64,000 nucleotides of DNA from Nitrospiraceae bacterium (lineage in GTDB: Bacteria; Nitrospirota; Nitrospiria; Nitrospirales; Nitrospiraceae), in NCBI GenBank assembly GCA_919902665.1, contig CAKKRK010000001.1, forward strand, positions 125,998 through 189,997. Direction: 5' to 3'. The translations under genes and the position numbers were made by a program. This document shows positions 1-9,292 of this stretch, one piece after another; positions within the stretch are counted from its first letter, which is position 1, and every line of letters begins with the position of its first letter. Under the pieces are notes generated by a model. It was not told the DNA's origin. It worked only from the letters and a program-made list of their open reading frames with translations, and ran no database searches.

Positions 1-1
1 G

Positions 2-211
2 ATCGGGATGACCCGAGTGGCAGCGGGCATCGTTCTCGGCATGTGGTTTATCACGCAGCTGATCAGCGGAGGCATGAGCGTAGGTGCGACAGGAGGGGGC
101 GTCGCCTTTTTCGCTCATATCGGTGGATTCATCGCAGGCATGGCACTGATTGGTCTTTTCAAACGGAAGGATGTGCGTTTTTTTTCGCCTGGCCGGTCGA
201 CGTGGTCTTAA
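2..211 (+). CDS. Rhomboid family intramembrane serine protease, C-terminal fragment
   Basis: The reading frame is open at the left window edge, so only about the last 69 residues are seen. They form two membrane segments. The second carries AHIGGFIAG, which matches the rhomboid transmembrane helix with the catalytic histidine followed by a GxxxG-like packing motif. The catalytic serine (GxSG) would lie upstream, outside the window. Rhomboids cleave membrane proteins inside the bilayer. The gene ends 33 bp before the convergent sensor-kinase gene. Identity rests on one motif and hydropathy, so it is good but not certain. Confidence 0.75.
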   Translation: MGMTRVAAGIVLGMWFITQLISGGMSVGATGGGVAFFAHIGGFIAGMALIGLFKRKDVRFFSPGRSTWS

Positions 212-244
212 TGAGGACGTCCCTCCCTGAACCGAGAAGACTGC

Positions 245-2092
245 TCATGCAGCATCCAACATCTCTCTGACCTTCTCGACTAAGCCGGACTGACGGTAGG
301 GATGCTGTAGGACAAACCGCTGATTGATCCGATGGTGCTGAATCGTTTCATCATCGTAGCCCGAGACAAACAGCGTCTTCATCGTTGGATGCTGGCTCAG
401 AAGTCGGCGGGCAAGTTCACGCCCTCCGATCTCACGCATCACTAAGGGACTCACTGCGAGATGAACAATCCCCTTATAGTGTTGAGTGAGCATAAGCGCC
501 TCGACCGATGAGGCCGCCTCCAAGACTCGATAGCGATGGCGCTGTAAGATGGACCGTGCCAGCTTCCGCTCAATTTCGCTTTCCTCCACAAGCAGGATCG
601 TTTCATCTCCTTTGGCTAACATCGCTTTGAGAGTCATCTCCTCCCGTACCTCCTGCGCCGGGGCCGCAGGGAACATGACTCGGACAACCGTCCCTTGCCC
701 TGGCCGGCTCTCGACGTCTAGAAGGCCGCGGTTTTGTTTAACAATCCCGAAGACCGCAGTGAGACCAAGACCAATGTTGGTTTCTTTCGTCGAGAACAGC
801 GGTTCGAACATATGGGCCTGAGTATCCAGACTCATGCCGGTTCCGGTATCACTGATTTGAATGAGGATCTGGGAATGTGCTGTATTGACCAACATCGGTC
901 GGGCCAATTTTTGAAGCTCCTCAATAGTCTTGATCTCAATCGTCAGTTGGCCTCCGTTGGGCATCGCATCTCGTGCATTAACAACCAATTGAAGAAGAAC
1001 GGTTTCCAAGCCTTCTCGATCCACTTCGGCATAGGCTACCTGCTCATCCACCTTGACGACCAGCTCAATATGGTCAGGTAAAAGACTCACGATCATACTG
1101 CGCAAATCGGCGAACACCGCTTGGACGGACCAGATATGTCCAACGTGCCGGCTCTCACACTCCAGTGCAATGAGCTGAGCCGTGAGCGTGGCAGCCTTTT
1201 CACCGACTCTAAAGAGCTCGTCGGCAGGAGATCTGAGAGGGTCGTTCGGCTGCAGACCCGATAACATGACACCGGTCTGCTTTCCAATGACAGCAAACAA
1301 CGCCCCGAATTCACCGGCAATTCTGGCCGTGACTCGACCGACGGCTTCCATCTTCTGTGCCTCATGAAGTTGTCGCTCAAGCCCCTTCCTGACAACATGC
1401 CCCTCGCGGAGACCAACATTCGCCTTTATAAGGTCCTCTTTCATGGATTTAATTCTGGCTTCAAGCTGAGTTTTGGCGGTCTCCAATTCCTCCTCGGTCT
1501 TCTTCAGTTGCTCTACATCTTTCTGGAGCGAGACCTTTTCTTCCTGAGCAACAGCCGTGCTTTCTAGCGCGACCCCGTAGAACACCGCCATGACGAGAAG
1601 GACCGGGATGCCCAGCAGCTGTCCGGTAGCCATGACTCCGGTTTGCAGTACCCCTTCATAGAGCACAACCGCATAGCCAGCACTCAAAAGCAGTGAGAGG
1701 CCAAGTAGATGACTGAGCCGCCTGACTGACGCCGCCACCAACATAAGAACAAAATAGGCAATGTACAGATCTGACCGGGCGTTTCCGGAAAGATAGATGA
1801 CCGTTGTCACGAGGAGCGTATCTGCTGCAACAAGTCCTGCACTAAACCAGGCCGCTCCCAGTAGAGCTTGAGGCAACATCGCGATGACGAGGATTCCCAG
1901 CCAGAGCCCGACCACCAGACTATTGCTCATCACTCGACTCACGACTGATTCGGCACCGAAGAGCAATTCATACGAAAGGATGATGGTAACGAGGCCCTGG
2001 AGAACCAGGAACCGGGAGCTTGGGTTCGAAAGCAACCGACAGAGTCTAGCCGACGCCTGACCGGAACCTGCTTGGACCAAATTGTGTCCCAT
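245..2092 (-). CDS. Membrane sensor histidine kinase-like protein with degenerate H-box and degenerate receiver domain
   Basis: This 615-residue protein has about six hydrophobic segments (roughly residues 28-175), a coiled coil (about 183-245), a kinase core and a C-terminal receiver. The ATP-binding part keeps its N-box (VVNARD, N372), G1 (DTGTG, D415) and G2 (GLGLTAVFGI). The dimerisation helix reads VGRVTARIAGEFGAL where relatives have an AHDFNNL-type motif, so the phospho-accepting His is Gly260. In the receiver (about 497-613), the phospho-acceptor Asp position is Pro549 within LAVSPLVM, and the conserved Lys is His597 (VLQHPYR). I infer a pseudokinase/pseudoreceiver that may bind ATP but cannot do the normal His-Asp transfer. 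ATG 2092 has a GGGAGG site upstream. No partner regulator gene is adjacent. Confidence 0.85.
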   Translation of the reverse strand: MGHNLVQAGSGQASARLCRLLSNPSSRFLVLQGLVTIILSYELLFGAESVVSRVMSNSLVVGLWLGILVIAMLPQALLGAAWFSAGLVAADTLLVTTVIYLSGNARSDLYIAYFVLMLVAASVRRLSHLLGLSLLLSAGYAVVLYEGVLQTGVMATGQLLGIPVLLVMAVFYGVALESTAVAQEEKVSLQKDVEQLKKTEEELETAKTQLEARIKSMKEDLIKANVGLREGHVVRKGLERQLHEAQKMEAVGRVTARIAGEFGALFAVIGKQTGVMLSGLQPNDPLRSPADELFRVGEKAATLTAQLIALECESRHVGHIWSVQAVFADLRSMIVSLLPDHIELVVKVDEQVAYAEVDREGLETVLLQLVVNARDAMPNGGQLTIEIKTIEELQKLARPMLVNTAHSQILIQISDTGTGMSLDTQAHMFEPLFSTKETNIGLGLTAVFGIVKQNRGLLDVESRPGQGTVVRVMFPAAPAQEVREEMTLKAMLAKGDETILLVEESEIERKLARSILQRHRYRVLEAASSVEALMLTQHYKGIVHLAVSPLVMREIGGRELARRLLSQHPTMKTLFVSGYDDETIQHHRINQRFVLQHPYRQSGLVEKVREMLDAA

Positions 2093-2296
2093 GTTTTTCT
2101 AGCCTCCCGCTTGCAACAGGACGTGGGAGCCAGCAAGTGTCATACCCTAGGATTCCCAGCCAACCATGTTATTTACGAGGGTTGCTATCTTCCTCCCGAT
2201 CCTTTTCGGACCAGCCATTGACAAAATCGAACGGCAAGACCCTGTTGGCTACCAGGAATCTTTTTCAGCACATAGACGTGAAGGATTGAAACGAGC

Positions 2297-3460
2297 TTAG
2301 GCAGGTCGTCGAACGCGTGCAATGAACTGACGAGCCGTTTCTGCTGCTGTCGCCACTTGAGGAGCGGTAAAAGTCACATGCCCCATCTTTCTCCCAGGAC
2401 GAATCATCCGCTTACCGTACAGATGAAGCACAGCCCCTGCGGTTGAATAGAGTGCGTAGGATCCTTCTCTGGATGTCACAGATCCTACTTCCTCACCAAT
2501 GAGATTGACCATTACCGCAGGGCTCAAGAGCCTTGCGTCTCCCAACGGAAGCCCACAGGTCACTCGTACCTGTTGCTCGAATTGGGATACCGTACAGACG
2601 TCCAACGTATAGTGACCCGAATTGTGAGGACGAGGTGCAATCTCGTTAATAAGGAGGGACCCATCGTTGGTCTGAAAGAGTTCCACACAAAATACACCTA
2701 CACCCTGTAACGCCGTGACAGCTCGCTTCGAAAGTTCTGTTGCCTGCTCAGCAACGTCAAGTGGAATAGCAGCAGGCACCCGCGTTTCTCGTAAGATGCC
2801 CAGCTCATGCCGATTCTCGACCACTGGATACACACAGGACGCCCCACACTCGCTTCGCACGACGAGCACCGAGAGCTCTCGGACATATTCAATGAACTGT
2901 TCGAGAATCCATCGTTGACCGGACTTGACTGTTCCCAAGATGTGTTCAAGCTCCTGGACATCCGAGGGCTTTCGAAGGAGCCACTGACCTTTCCCGTCGT
3001 ACCCACTCTTTGCGGTCTTACAGACAGCGGGAAGGCCGAGACGGTCCACAGCTGAGACGAGTTGAGATGCCGATTCGACGATGGCGAAAGCGGGGACAGA
3101 GAGGTGTCGTGACAATAAGTATTGCTTCTGTTCAATCCGGTCTTGAAGGATCTTAAGCACAGCTCCCGTAGGTCGCATCGGGCGACGCATCTCCAGCCAT
3201 TCACAGAGCTCAGCCGGCACATTTTCCCATTCCAAAGTCACGGCATCAACGAGACTGGCAAATCGGTCACGGGCGGCAAGATCTGAGAATGGCGCAGTAC
3301 ATGAGTGGGTGGCAAGTCGATGGGCTGGCGCGTCGGCATCTGGATCCCAGACAGCCACCTGATAGCCCATGCGGTGGGCAGCCCCAGTGAACATCGCCCC
3401 CAATTGTCCTCCACCCAATACTCCGAGCGTGGAACCAGGCTCAAGGACTCGTTCCGTCAC
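2297..3460 (-). CDS. purK: N5-carboxyaminoimidazole ribonucleotide synthase (PurK)
   Basis: PurK uses ATP and bicarbonate to carboxylate AIR to N5-CAIR in de novo purine synthesis. The 387-residue length is usual for this ATP-grasp family. The N-terminus has the family pattern [13 protein letters not shown], the central part has the ATP-grasp lysine/glycine segment [14 protein letters not shown] (about residues 146-159), and the [13 protein letters not shown] motif near residue 270 is the metal/nucleotide site. Its start overlaps the purE stop by 4 bp (ATGA), so the two are translationally coupled. It ends just after a gene-poor gap behind the sensor kinase. Confidence 0.95.
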   Translation of the reverse strand: MTERVLEPGSTLGVLGGGQLGAMFTGAAHRMGYQVAVWDPDADAPAHRLATHSCTAPFSDLAARDRFASLVDAVTLEWENVPAELCEWLEMRRPMRPTGAVLKILQDRIEQKQYLLSRHLSVPAFAIVESASQLVSAVDRLGLPAVCKTAKSGYDGKGQWLLRKPSDVQELEHILGTVKSGQRWILEQFIEYVRELSVLVVRSECGASCVYPVVENRHELGILRETRVPAAIPLDVAEQATELSKRAVTALQGVGVFCVELFQTNDGSLLINEIAPRPHNSGHYTLDVCTVSQFEQQVRVTCGLPLGDARLLSPAVMVNLIGEEVGSVTSREGSYALYSTAGAVLHLYGKRMIRPGRKMGHVTFTAPQVATAAETARQFIARVRRPA

Positions 3461-4050
3461 GGTCGTCGGCTCATCTCGTCCGCTCCGAGGTTACCAAGAC
3501 CTGTGCCCTTGGCTTCGGGAGAATTGAGAACACTCTTCGTTTGAGCCGCCCGATAGCGCTTAATGTTTTTGGCAATTTCAGGATGGCTTCCCGCCAAAAT
3601 CTGTCCTGCGAGGAGGCCAGCATTTTCGGCACCTCCGATCGCCACGGTAGCCACGGGAATGCCTTTGGGCATCTGAACGATGGACAACAAGGAATCGAGG
3701 CCGCGAAGGTTTTCTGTAGGAATCGGGACACCGATCACCGGAAGATGAGTCTTTGCTGCCAGCATGCCGGGAAGGTGAGCCGCTCCTCCAGCCCCCGCAA
3801 TGATGACTTTGATCCCGCGCCCTGGAGCACTGGCGGCGTATTCGAAGAGGCGGTCCGGCGTTCGATGTGCAGAAACGACGAGTAGCTCATAGGGAATATT
3901 GAGCTCGTCCAAAATCACACCGGCCTTTTCCAAAATGGGAAAATCTGATTTACTCCCCCCCAAGACCCCGACAAGCGGCTTGCGGCTCTTAACCTCTCGG
4001 CTCGCTCGTTGCCGCGAGCGGTTCGCTGCCTGCAGTATTCTGGCCATCAT
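3457..4050 (-). CDS. purE: N5-carboxyaminoimidazole ribonucleotide mutase (PurE, class I)
   Basis: PurE converts N5-CAIR made by PurK into CAIR. The signature [16 protein letters not shown] starts near residue 27, [13 protein letters not shown] near residue 60 carries the catalytic His, and [14 protein letters not shown] follows. The core is preceded by about 25 basic residues (rich in Arg/Lys), longer than the minimal family N-terminus. If ATG 4050 with AAGGAGAGG upstream is the true start, this is an unusual extension. ATG 4047 is the only close alternative. Next to purK, the pairing supports the bacterial two-step class I route. Confidence 0.95.
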   Translation of the reverse strand: MMARILQAANRSRQRASREVKSRKPLVGVLGGSKSDFPILEKAGVILDELNIPYELLVVSAHRTPDRLFEYAASAPGRGIKVIIAGAGGAAHLPGMLAAKTHLPVIGVPIPTENLRGLDSLLSIVQMPKGIPVATVAIGGAENAGLLAGQILAGSHPEIAKNIKRYRAAQTKSVLNSPEAKGTGLGNLGADEMSRRP

Positions 4051-4299
4051 CTACCTCTCCTTCTATATCCATCATGCAGTCTCTTTCCAGAGAAAAAGTA
4101 GTGGCACCTTAGCGAGTCCAACTATTGGGGTCAAGGAGATTGGAGGTGTGATAATTACCCCTTCGAACAATTGAGCAGGATACGGCGCTAACAGCAATTC
4201 GCTGGTCTGTACATATAACGAAACCGACGCAGGACTTGTGGTTGCCGATTACGGTGCGCTGGAGAAATATACCTGCACCAGAAAATCGGCGGAGACAAA

Positions 4300-4328
4300 G
4301 ATGGCCCAGGGGGATGCCCTGAGCCATC
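4300..4328 (-). terminator. Rho-independent-type terminator after the HlyD gene
   Basis: On the minus strand a 12-bp stem (GATGGCTCAGGG with CCCTGGGCCATC, one G-T pair) closes a 5-nt loop and is followed by TTTGTCT. It lies about 50 bp past the stop codon of the HlyD-family gene, so it probably ends the export operon before purE. Confidence 0.65.
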
Positions 4329-4347
4329 TTCAAGAGGGAGAGGTGAT

Positions 4348-4370
4348 GTGCCGCACCATCGGTGCGGCAC
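4348..4370. terminator. Perfect 10-bp hairpin just downstream of the HlyD stop codon
   Basis: GTGCCGCACC, ATC, GGTGCGGCAC forms a perfect 10-bp GC-rich stem with a 3-nt loop, 7 bp past the HlyD stop. There is no T-run, so it is more likely a 3'-end stabiliser or part of a two-hairpin terminator than a classic terminator alone. Confidence 0.5.
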
Positions 4371-4376
4371 GATCGA

Positions 4377-5822
4377 CTATTTACCGCCCGGTGCTGCCAC
4401 CTTTGGCGCGAACATCTCAAACACACTGGGCTCCCGCTCCAGGTAGTCCGGCGGGAAGAAGTTAAATCGCCGCCACAGTTCATACCACAGAGGGACGCGA
4501 TTCATGACCACCCAGCCCAACACTTTTGTACCCTGCCTCACCTGAGCCTGATCAGGCCATGGTTGAGATTCTTCTGGATCAGGAACGACCCAGAATCGGT
4601 AGTTCCCTTTTCCATCGTCAATCTGGTCAACCACCTTGATCACGCCCCCGCGAGTGCCCGCCATCAACCCAGGCCAAGCCGGTAATGGGATGGCCGGGAC
4701 TCCAAAAAAGAGGATCCGAACCTTTCGCCCAGGCTTCAAAAGTGGGGAATCCAATCCTTCGGCCACCATTTCAATGGCTGGATCAGAGGCGACTGGAGAA
4801 ATTGTAACCAGGTTTTCTCCCTGCTTGACCGTCTCATTAAGACCAACTTTGGCCATCTTGACGACCGTGCCATCCATCGGCGCATACAGCTTTGCGGCCT
4901 CAATACGTTGCTGAACTCCCTGTTGTTTGTAGGAGATCTCAGCTAAGGATTCGGTTGCTTTGGCAGCTTCCGCGACGGCAGAATCACGTGATGCAATGGC
5001 GTCCATCAGTTTCTGATGCACATCAGCTGACACTTGATCACGACCGAAGCTCAAGGCCGACCGAGACTGCTCGGCAGCCGACAAAGCGGCCTGCGCTGCC
5101 TGCAAACCGGCCTTGGTGCCGATCTCGGTCTGAATCGTGAGCTCAAGTTCGCGCTGGGAAACCAGTCCATCACGGACAAGCTGCCGATGACGGTCGACAT
5201 TGAGTTGTGCCGTGTGCACATCGATCTTGTACTGCTCAACCTTCTGTTGAGCCTCACGCACTTTATTATCGGCCTCGACCACGCGGGCCTCCGCTGAGGG
5301 CACAGCAGCCTGCACCAACTTTTTCATCTCCCCGATTCTTTTCGTCAGCTGATCAGCCCTGGACATAGCTGCCTGGCGAGTTTGCTCCAGCGCTACCTTG
5401 CGCTGTTCGAAGAGGGGGAGGATCTCGGGCGCCATAAAGGTTGGATCGTAATCTTCCAACTCGCCGACAAGTTCGCCCTTCTTGACTTTGACTCCTTCGT
5501 AAATATGCCAGGCTTTGACACGGCCTGTAATCCGAGACTCAATCTGCTGCGGCCGGTCATATGGCGTGTAGGCGGAAACTTTTCCAGACGCCTGGATCGT
5601 TTGTGTCCAGGGTACGAATTCGAGGATGATCAGAAAGAGCAATAGAATTGTCAGAATGGCACGAGAAGCCGTGAACATTCCGCTAGGAATCTGTACTGCC
5701 TCCCAGCACGGCATCTTGGCCAATGCCGACCCCTGATCGATGGAGATCGCCTCTAAGCCGACCCCTCGCCGGACCAGCGCACGTTCTCCACTGTTTTCCA
5801 GACCGCGACCTAGGCTAGCCAT
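4377..5822 (-). CDS. HlyD-family membrane fusion (periplasmic adaptor) protein
   Basis: A 481-residue adaptor that should bridge the inner-membrane ABC protein and a TolC channel. It has about 50 cytoplasmic residues, one membrane helix (about 52-70, ILTILLLFLIILEFV), a first half-lipoyl segment (ITGRVKAWHIYEGVKVKKGE), a long alpha-hairpin coiled coil (about 130-300), the second half-lipoyl segment (LYAPMDGTVVKMAKVG) and a beta-barrel. The C-terminal part (RFWVVPDPEESQPWP, WYELWRRFNFFPP) is aromatic-rich and not typical of standard HlyD. ATG 5822 has GGAGG upstream. It is the last gene of the operon, 45 bp after the ABC gene. Confidence 0.88.
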   Translation of the reverse strand: MASLGRGLENSGERALVRRGVGLEAISIDQGSALAKMPCWEAVQIPSGMFTASRAILTILLLFLIILEFVPWTQTIQASGKVSAYTPYDRPQQIESRITGRVKAWHIYEGVKVKKGELVGELEDYDPTFMAPEILPLFEQRKVALEQTRQAAMSRADQLTKRIGEMKKLVQAAVPSAEARVVEADNKVREAQQKVEQYKIDVHTAQLNVDRHRQLVRDGLVSQRELELTIQTEIGTKAGLQAAQAALSAAEQSRSALSFGRDQVSADVHQKLMDAIASRDSAVAEAAKATESLAEISYKQQGVQQRIEAAKLYAPMDGTVVKMAKVGLNETVKQGENLVTISPVASDPAIEMVAEGLDSPLLKPGRKVRILFFGVPAIPLPAWPGLMAGTRGGVIKVVDQIDDGKGNYRFWVVPDPEESQPWPDQAQVRQGTKVLGWVVMNRVPLWYELWRRFNFFPPDYLEREPSVFEMFAPKVAAPGGK

Positions 5823-5867
5823 GGAGCCTCCATTAATTTACCGGTGTTGATTTGCCGTTCCAATCGC

Positions 5868-7544
5868 TTACGCATGAGCATGATGCAGCATGATGCGACG
5901 ATCCGCATGATCCGTAAGATTGGGATCCGTCGAGACGAAAATCACGGACCAGGCTTCATCTTTCGAGCACAGCCGACGCAAGATACGCTCACGCAACGAC
6001 GGCTCAAACGAGTGAATGAGGCCATCAAATATCAGAACTTGCGGACGTCCTAAAATGGCTCTGGCCAAGAGGATCTGCACAATGTGCGTTGGCGAAAGTG
6101 ATTCTCCAAGCGTAGAGATATCGGACTTGACTCCGCGTGGCAACCCTTCGACATCTTCTTCAAGTTCGGTGAAGCGGAGCGCCCAGTTGAGGTCGTCATA
6201 CGTGACATAGGAACGTCCCATCACGATATTTTCTTCAACCGTTCCCTTCACCAACGACAATTGGGAGTCGATCATGACACTGCGGCATTGGTTGATGGCA
6301 TTACCGTCAATATACCGGAGGTCGACCCCATTGTACTGAACGACGCCATTCGTTGGAACTTCCAGGCCACCCAATACTCTGGCCAAAGCTGTTTTGGCCC
6401 CCGTGGTCCGAGCGTAGATACCGAGCTTCTCACCTGGTGCGACATCCAGGTTGAAGCCATCGAATACCGACACCCCACTATGAACCAAACTGACCCCTTT
6501 GCAGGTAACCCGAACTCCTTGAGCCAAGTGCTTGGGCAACGCCACCGTTGATTCTGTTGTGACCTGATCTTGCTCCTGACTAAAGACCTCATCAAGGTGG
6601 GTCAGGGAGGCGAAGAAATAGTACACAGACCCCATGTTCTTGATCAGGGAGTCGAAATTGATGACGAGTGCACTCACGACCGCTTGAACAGCGACTAACT
6701 GCCCTAGAGTCAACTGCCCTGACGCCATGAGTGAGGCTGCGATGCCAAGCGCTCCGGCTTGTGCGATGGCTTGTCCGCCCACAGATCCAATATATTGCCG
6801 CACGAGAACCGCAAACCTTGCCTTCCGAGCTTCAACATACCGACCGACCAGATCGTTCGTTTTGTTCATGAGAAACGGGCGGCTGTCAGTGGCCTTCAGC
6901 TGCAGTGCATTCTTTGAAACCTCTTGAACAAAATTGAAGACGTCGTATTTCGCGTGAGACATGGCGAGGGTACTTTTGAGGGCACCACGGGACAACACGA
7001 AGAACGTGATGCCAAACCCAGCCAAAAGCATAAGGTTGTACATGAGGAAATAGGGATGGTAGACGACCAACACAACCATGCCGACCGTACCACCCACCAC
7101 GACATTGATCAGGTCGATCAACAGCGTGGACAGAGCACGTTGCATGAAGACCGTTTCCATAAAGTAGTTCGTAATTTCAGGCCGTGAACCTTTAAAACGA
7201 TTCCGAGGAAGCTGGTCCACCATCGCAACCGTGACTCGTGCAAAGATGCGGCGTTGCACGACATCCACCGCGTAGAAGTGGAATGTCTTGAACAGGCCGA
7301 CAAACAACAGCACCGACAGCATAATGCCGGTCAACGTCCAGATCATGACCGGCTGAACCGCATAGGAAAAGGTGCTGACCAATTCCTGCACGGTCAACGG
7401 GATGATAAGAGAAAAGAACCCGACGGCCAGCGCATAAGAAAAAATCAAACTCATGATTTTTTTCTCAGCCTTCATGGCCACGGACAGCTGCTTCATCAGC
7501 GCTTCGAACAGCCCCTTGGAACCTTCGCCCTGAGGTTCTTTCAT
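5868..7544 (-). CDS. ABC transporter, fused membrane and nucleotide-binding domains, with degenerate ATPase motifs
   Basis: An exporter-type fusion of 558 residues: five to six membrane helices in the first 300 residues, then an NBD. The NBD fold is recognisable but its catalytic motifs are altered. Walker A is ARTTGAKT (378-385), keeping only Lys-Thr of the GxxGxGKS pattern. The signature LSGGQ is LSPTH (483-487). Walker B is VLIFDG, with the catalytic Glu replaced by Gly508. The H-loop His is absent (VSTDPN). I infer that it binds nucleotide weakly or not at all, and either acts as a scaffold or needs an unlinked ATPase partner. ATG 7544 follows GGGGGTGG; GTG 7550 is an alternative. It lies between tolC paralogue 1 and the HlyD gene. 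Confidence 0.88.
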   Translation of the reverse strand: MKEPQGEGSKGLFEALMKQLSVAMKAEKKIMSLIFSYALAVGFFSLIIPLTVQELVSTFSYAVQPVMIWTLTGIMLSVLLFVGLFKTFHFYAVDVVQRRIFARVTVAMVDQLPRNRFKGSRPEITNYFMETVFMQRALSTLLIDLINVVVGGTVGMVVLVVYHPYFLMYNLMLLAGFGITFFVLSRGALKSTLAMSHAKYDVFNFVQEVSKNALQLKATDSRPFLMNKTNDLVGRYVEARKARFAVLVRQYIGSVGGQAIAQAGALGIAASLMASGQLTLGQLVAVQAVVSALVINFDSLIKNMGSVYYFFASLTHLDEVFSQEQDQVTTESTVALPKHLAQGVRVTCKGVSLVHSGVSVFDGFNLDVAPGEKLGIYARTTGAKTALARVLGGLEVPTNGVVQYNGVDLRYIDGNAINQCRSVMIDSQLSLVKGTVEENIVMGRSYVTYDDLNWALRFTELEEDVEGLPRGVKSDISTLGESLSPTHIVQILLARAILGRPQVLIFDGLIHSFEPSLRERILRRLCSKDEAWSVIFVSTDPNLTDHADRRIMLHHAHA

Positions 7545-7674
7545 GACCACCCCCAGTAATAAGTCAAAATGTGAATCATCGGCCCCTTATCCCCCTACCA
7601 AACTAAATCATGTTCGAGAGTTTATTTCCAATCCACCGAACGAACTATCTGCTACCACCAACCCTATGCACAGC

Positions 7675-9267
7675 CTAGTCACGTCCAAGCAGTTTACGGC
7701 CTGAGGACCCTGCTGCCTGTAGCGGATCACCATATTTGGCAAGTACCTTCTCACCCACTGGTTTCGCCAGTGCCCCTCTTGCATACAACATCCCCCCACG
7801 GGACACTACATAGTCGGCCTGGGCGCGGTAGAGCTCATAGGATGTCTCAACTACGTTGCGCTCACGCAGATTGACAAAGAGAATGCTGGTCGCTCCCATA
7901 TTAAAGCGAGCCCGTTCCCCCTCTTCCAACGTCTTGGCCAAGCGAAGAGCCTCTGTTGCAGCCTTCACCCGATCCCTGGCCCGCACTTGGGCAGACAGCC
8001 AGTTATCGACATCGACCGCAACCTGCTTTTCAGTATAGGCCTGCTTATACGCCAATCGTTGCTGCTGCGCTTCTGCGTGAAGAACCTTCCCTCGGGCGCC
8101 CCGATTGAACAACGGCATACTGAAGAGAGTCCCCACTCGGTAGCCGAACCCTCCAATCCAATAGATGCCACCCACCGCCGGTCCCCCCTCAATCTGTAGC
8201 TTGGGAAGCAGACCATTCTTCGCTAGTTTCAGTTCGATATTGTTCAGTCTGGCTTCAATGTAGAGATCGCGCACTTCCGGGCGATCCTCAGTGGCTTCTG
8301 CCTTAAAAGCCGCCACATCCTCTTCGCTTGGCAACGGCATTTCCCCATGAAATTCCGGAGCCCACTCCGGTCTCGGTGTCACCGGCTCGCCATCCTCCCA
8401 GAGAAAGAGCGCCAGCTTATATTGCTCATACTCGACCTTCCGTTGCGCATAAATGGCCGCTTCTCGACGCCGCTGAACTTCTTCCCGGGCTTCGACCACA
8501 TCAATCGGTGCAATGGCGCCGGCTTTGGATCTGCCCTCCACCATGCGATAGCGCTCCTCCGCGACGGCGAGCGCGCGCCTCACGACATCGGCCTGCTTGA
8601 CGGTGACCTGCCAGTCCCAGTATTGCACGGCTCCGGCGAGATAGAGATCTTGCCGCTTCTGCGCCACCTTCACCTCCGCTTGTGGCCCAGCAAGCTCTGC
8701 CTGTTGAAACTCGGCATTCGCTTCGTTGACCATGAATCCACGAAGCAGGTTAAACGATCCGCCAACGATGGCCGTTTGCTGCGTATAGAACAGTGTCAAG
8801 TCGGTAGGGAAGGCTACGGGGCCAGTGTCCGCAGAGTGAAGGAACGCGCCAGCATTTCCAGTCATCGTCGTGTGATCCCCAAAGCCGTGACGGATCCCAC
8901 CGAAGACCTCAAATCCCCAGGGGTGCCCGATCTTGAGCATCGTATCGCTATAGCCACCAGTCAGGGTATTTATTCCGCTAACGTTCGTCAGATTAAACGT
9001 CTGATAGCGATCGACCTCGACCTCGTTCCGAAACTTGGGCTCCCAGGCACCCAACGCTTTCAGGATTTTCGCCCGAGCCTGCGAGCGTTCCAGTCCCGTA
9101 GCGCGGAGCAGCGGATGGGTCAGTTCGATTCGCGCCAGCACCTCCTCAATAGTCAGTGGAGCGGTGCGAGTCGACTGAGATTTTAATACACTGGAATCAT
9201 GAATCGGTTCCGCCACTGCGGTCGCCGACACCACCATCATCAACGAGAACAACAATAGAAGGATCAA
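7675..9267 (-). CDS. TolC-family outer membrane protein, paralogue 1
   Basis: An outer-membrane efflux channel of about 530 residues. It begins with a hydrophobic signal peptide ending near SATAVA-EP and has the internally duplicated helical layout of TolC, with motifs such as RVKAATEALRLAKTLEEGER and NMGATSILFVNLRERNVVE near the C-terminus. I choose TTG 9267 because AAAGGAGCATCCTTCC lies just upstream, the same leader as in the two sister genes; the longer frame begins inside the preceding gene. It is the third gene of the operon, 25 bp after paralogue 2, and closest to the ABC gene. TolC proteins normally assemble as homotrimers. Confidence 0.88.
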   Translation of the reverse strand: MILLLLFSLMMVVSATAVAEPIHDSSVLKSQSTRTAPLTIEEVLARIELTHPLLRATGLERSQARAKILKALGAWEPKFRNEVEVDRYQTFNLTNVSGINTLTGGYSDTMLKIGHPWGFEVFGGIRHGFGDHTTMTGNAGAFLHSADTGPVAFPTDLTLFYTQQTAIVGGSFNLLRGFMVNEANAEFQQAELAGPQAEVKVAQKRQDLYLAGAVQYWDWQVTVKQADVVRRALAVAEERYRMVEGRSKAGAIAPIDVVEAREEVQRRREAAIYAQRKVEYEQYKLALFLWEDGEPVTPRPEWAPEFHGEMPLPSEEDVAAFKAEATEDRPEVRDLYIEARLNNIELKLAKNGLLPKLQIEGGPAVGGIYWIGGFGYRVGTLFSMPLFNRGARGKVLHAEAQQQRLAYKQAYTEKQVAVDVDNWLSAQVRARDRVKAATEALRLAKTLEEGERARFNMGATSILFVNLRERNVVETSYELYRAQADYVVSRGGMLYARGALAKPVGEKVLAKYGDPLQAAGSSGRKLLGRD

Positions 9268-9292
9268 GGAAGGATGCTCCTTTGTTGCTGAA

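Larger units (their letters stand above)
4051..4376. other. Gene-free interval between the export operon and purE
   Basis: No convincing gene is seen in these 326 bp. The interval holds two hairpins that would end transcription of the export operon on the minus strand (listed separately), then sequence leading into purE. A TTGACC-like hexamer lies about 60-70 bp upstream of purE on the minus strand, but no good -10 partner is visible. Confidence 0.6.

Noticed and set aside
8347-9186. 279-codon plus-strand open frame opposite tolC paralogue 1
   Set aside because: It is a shadow of the TolC coding strand; Arg/Leu/His-rich composition and no known motif.
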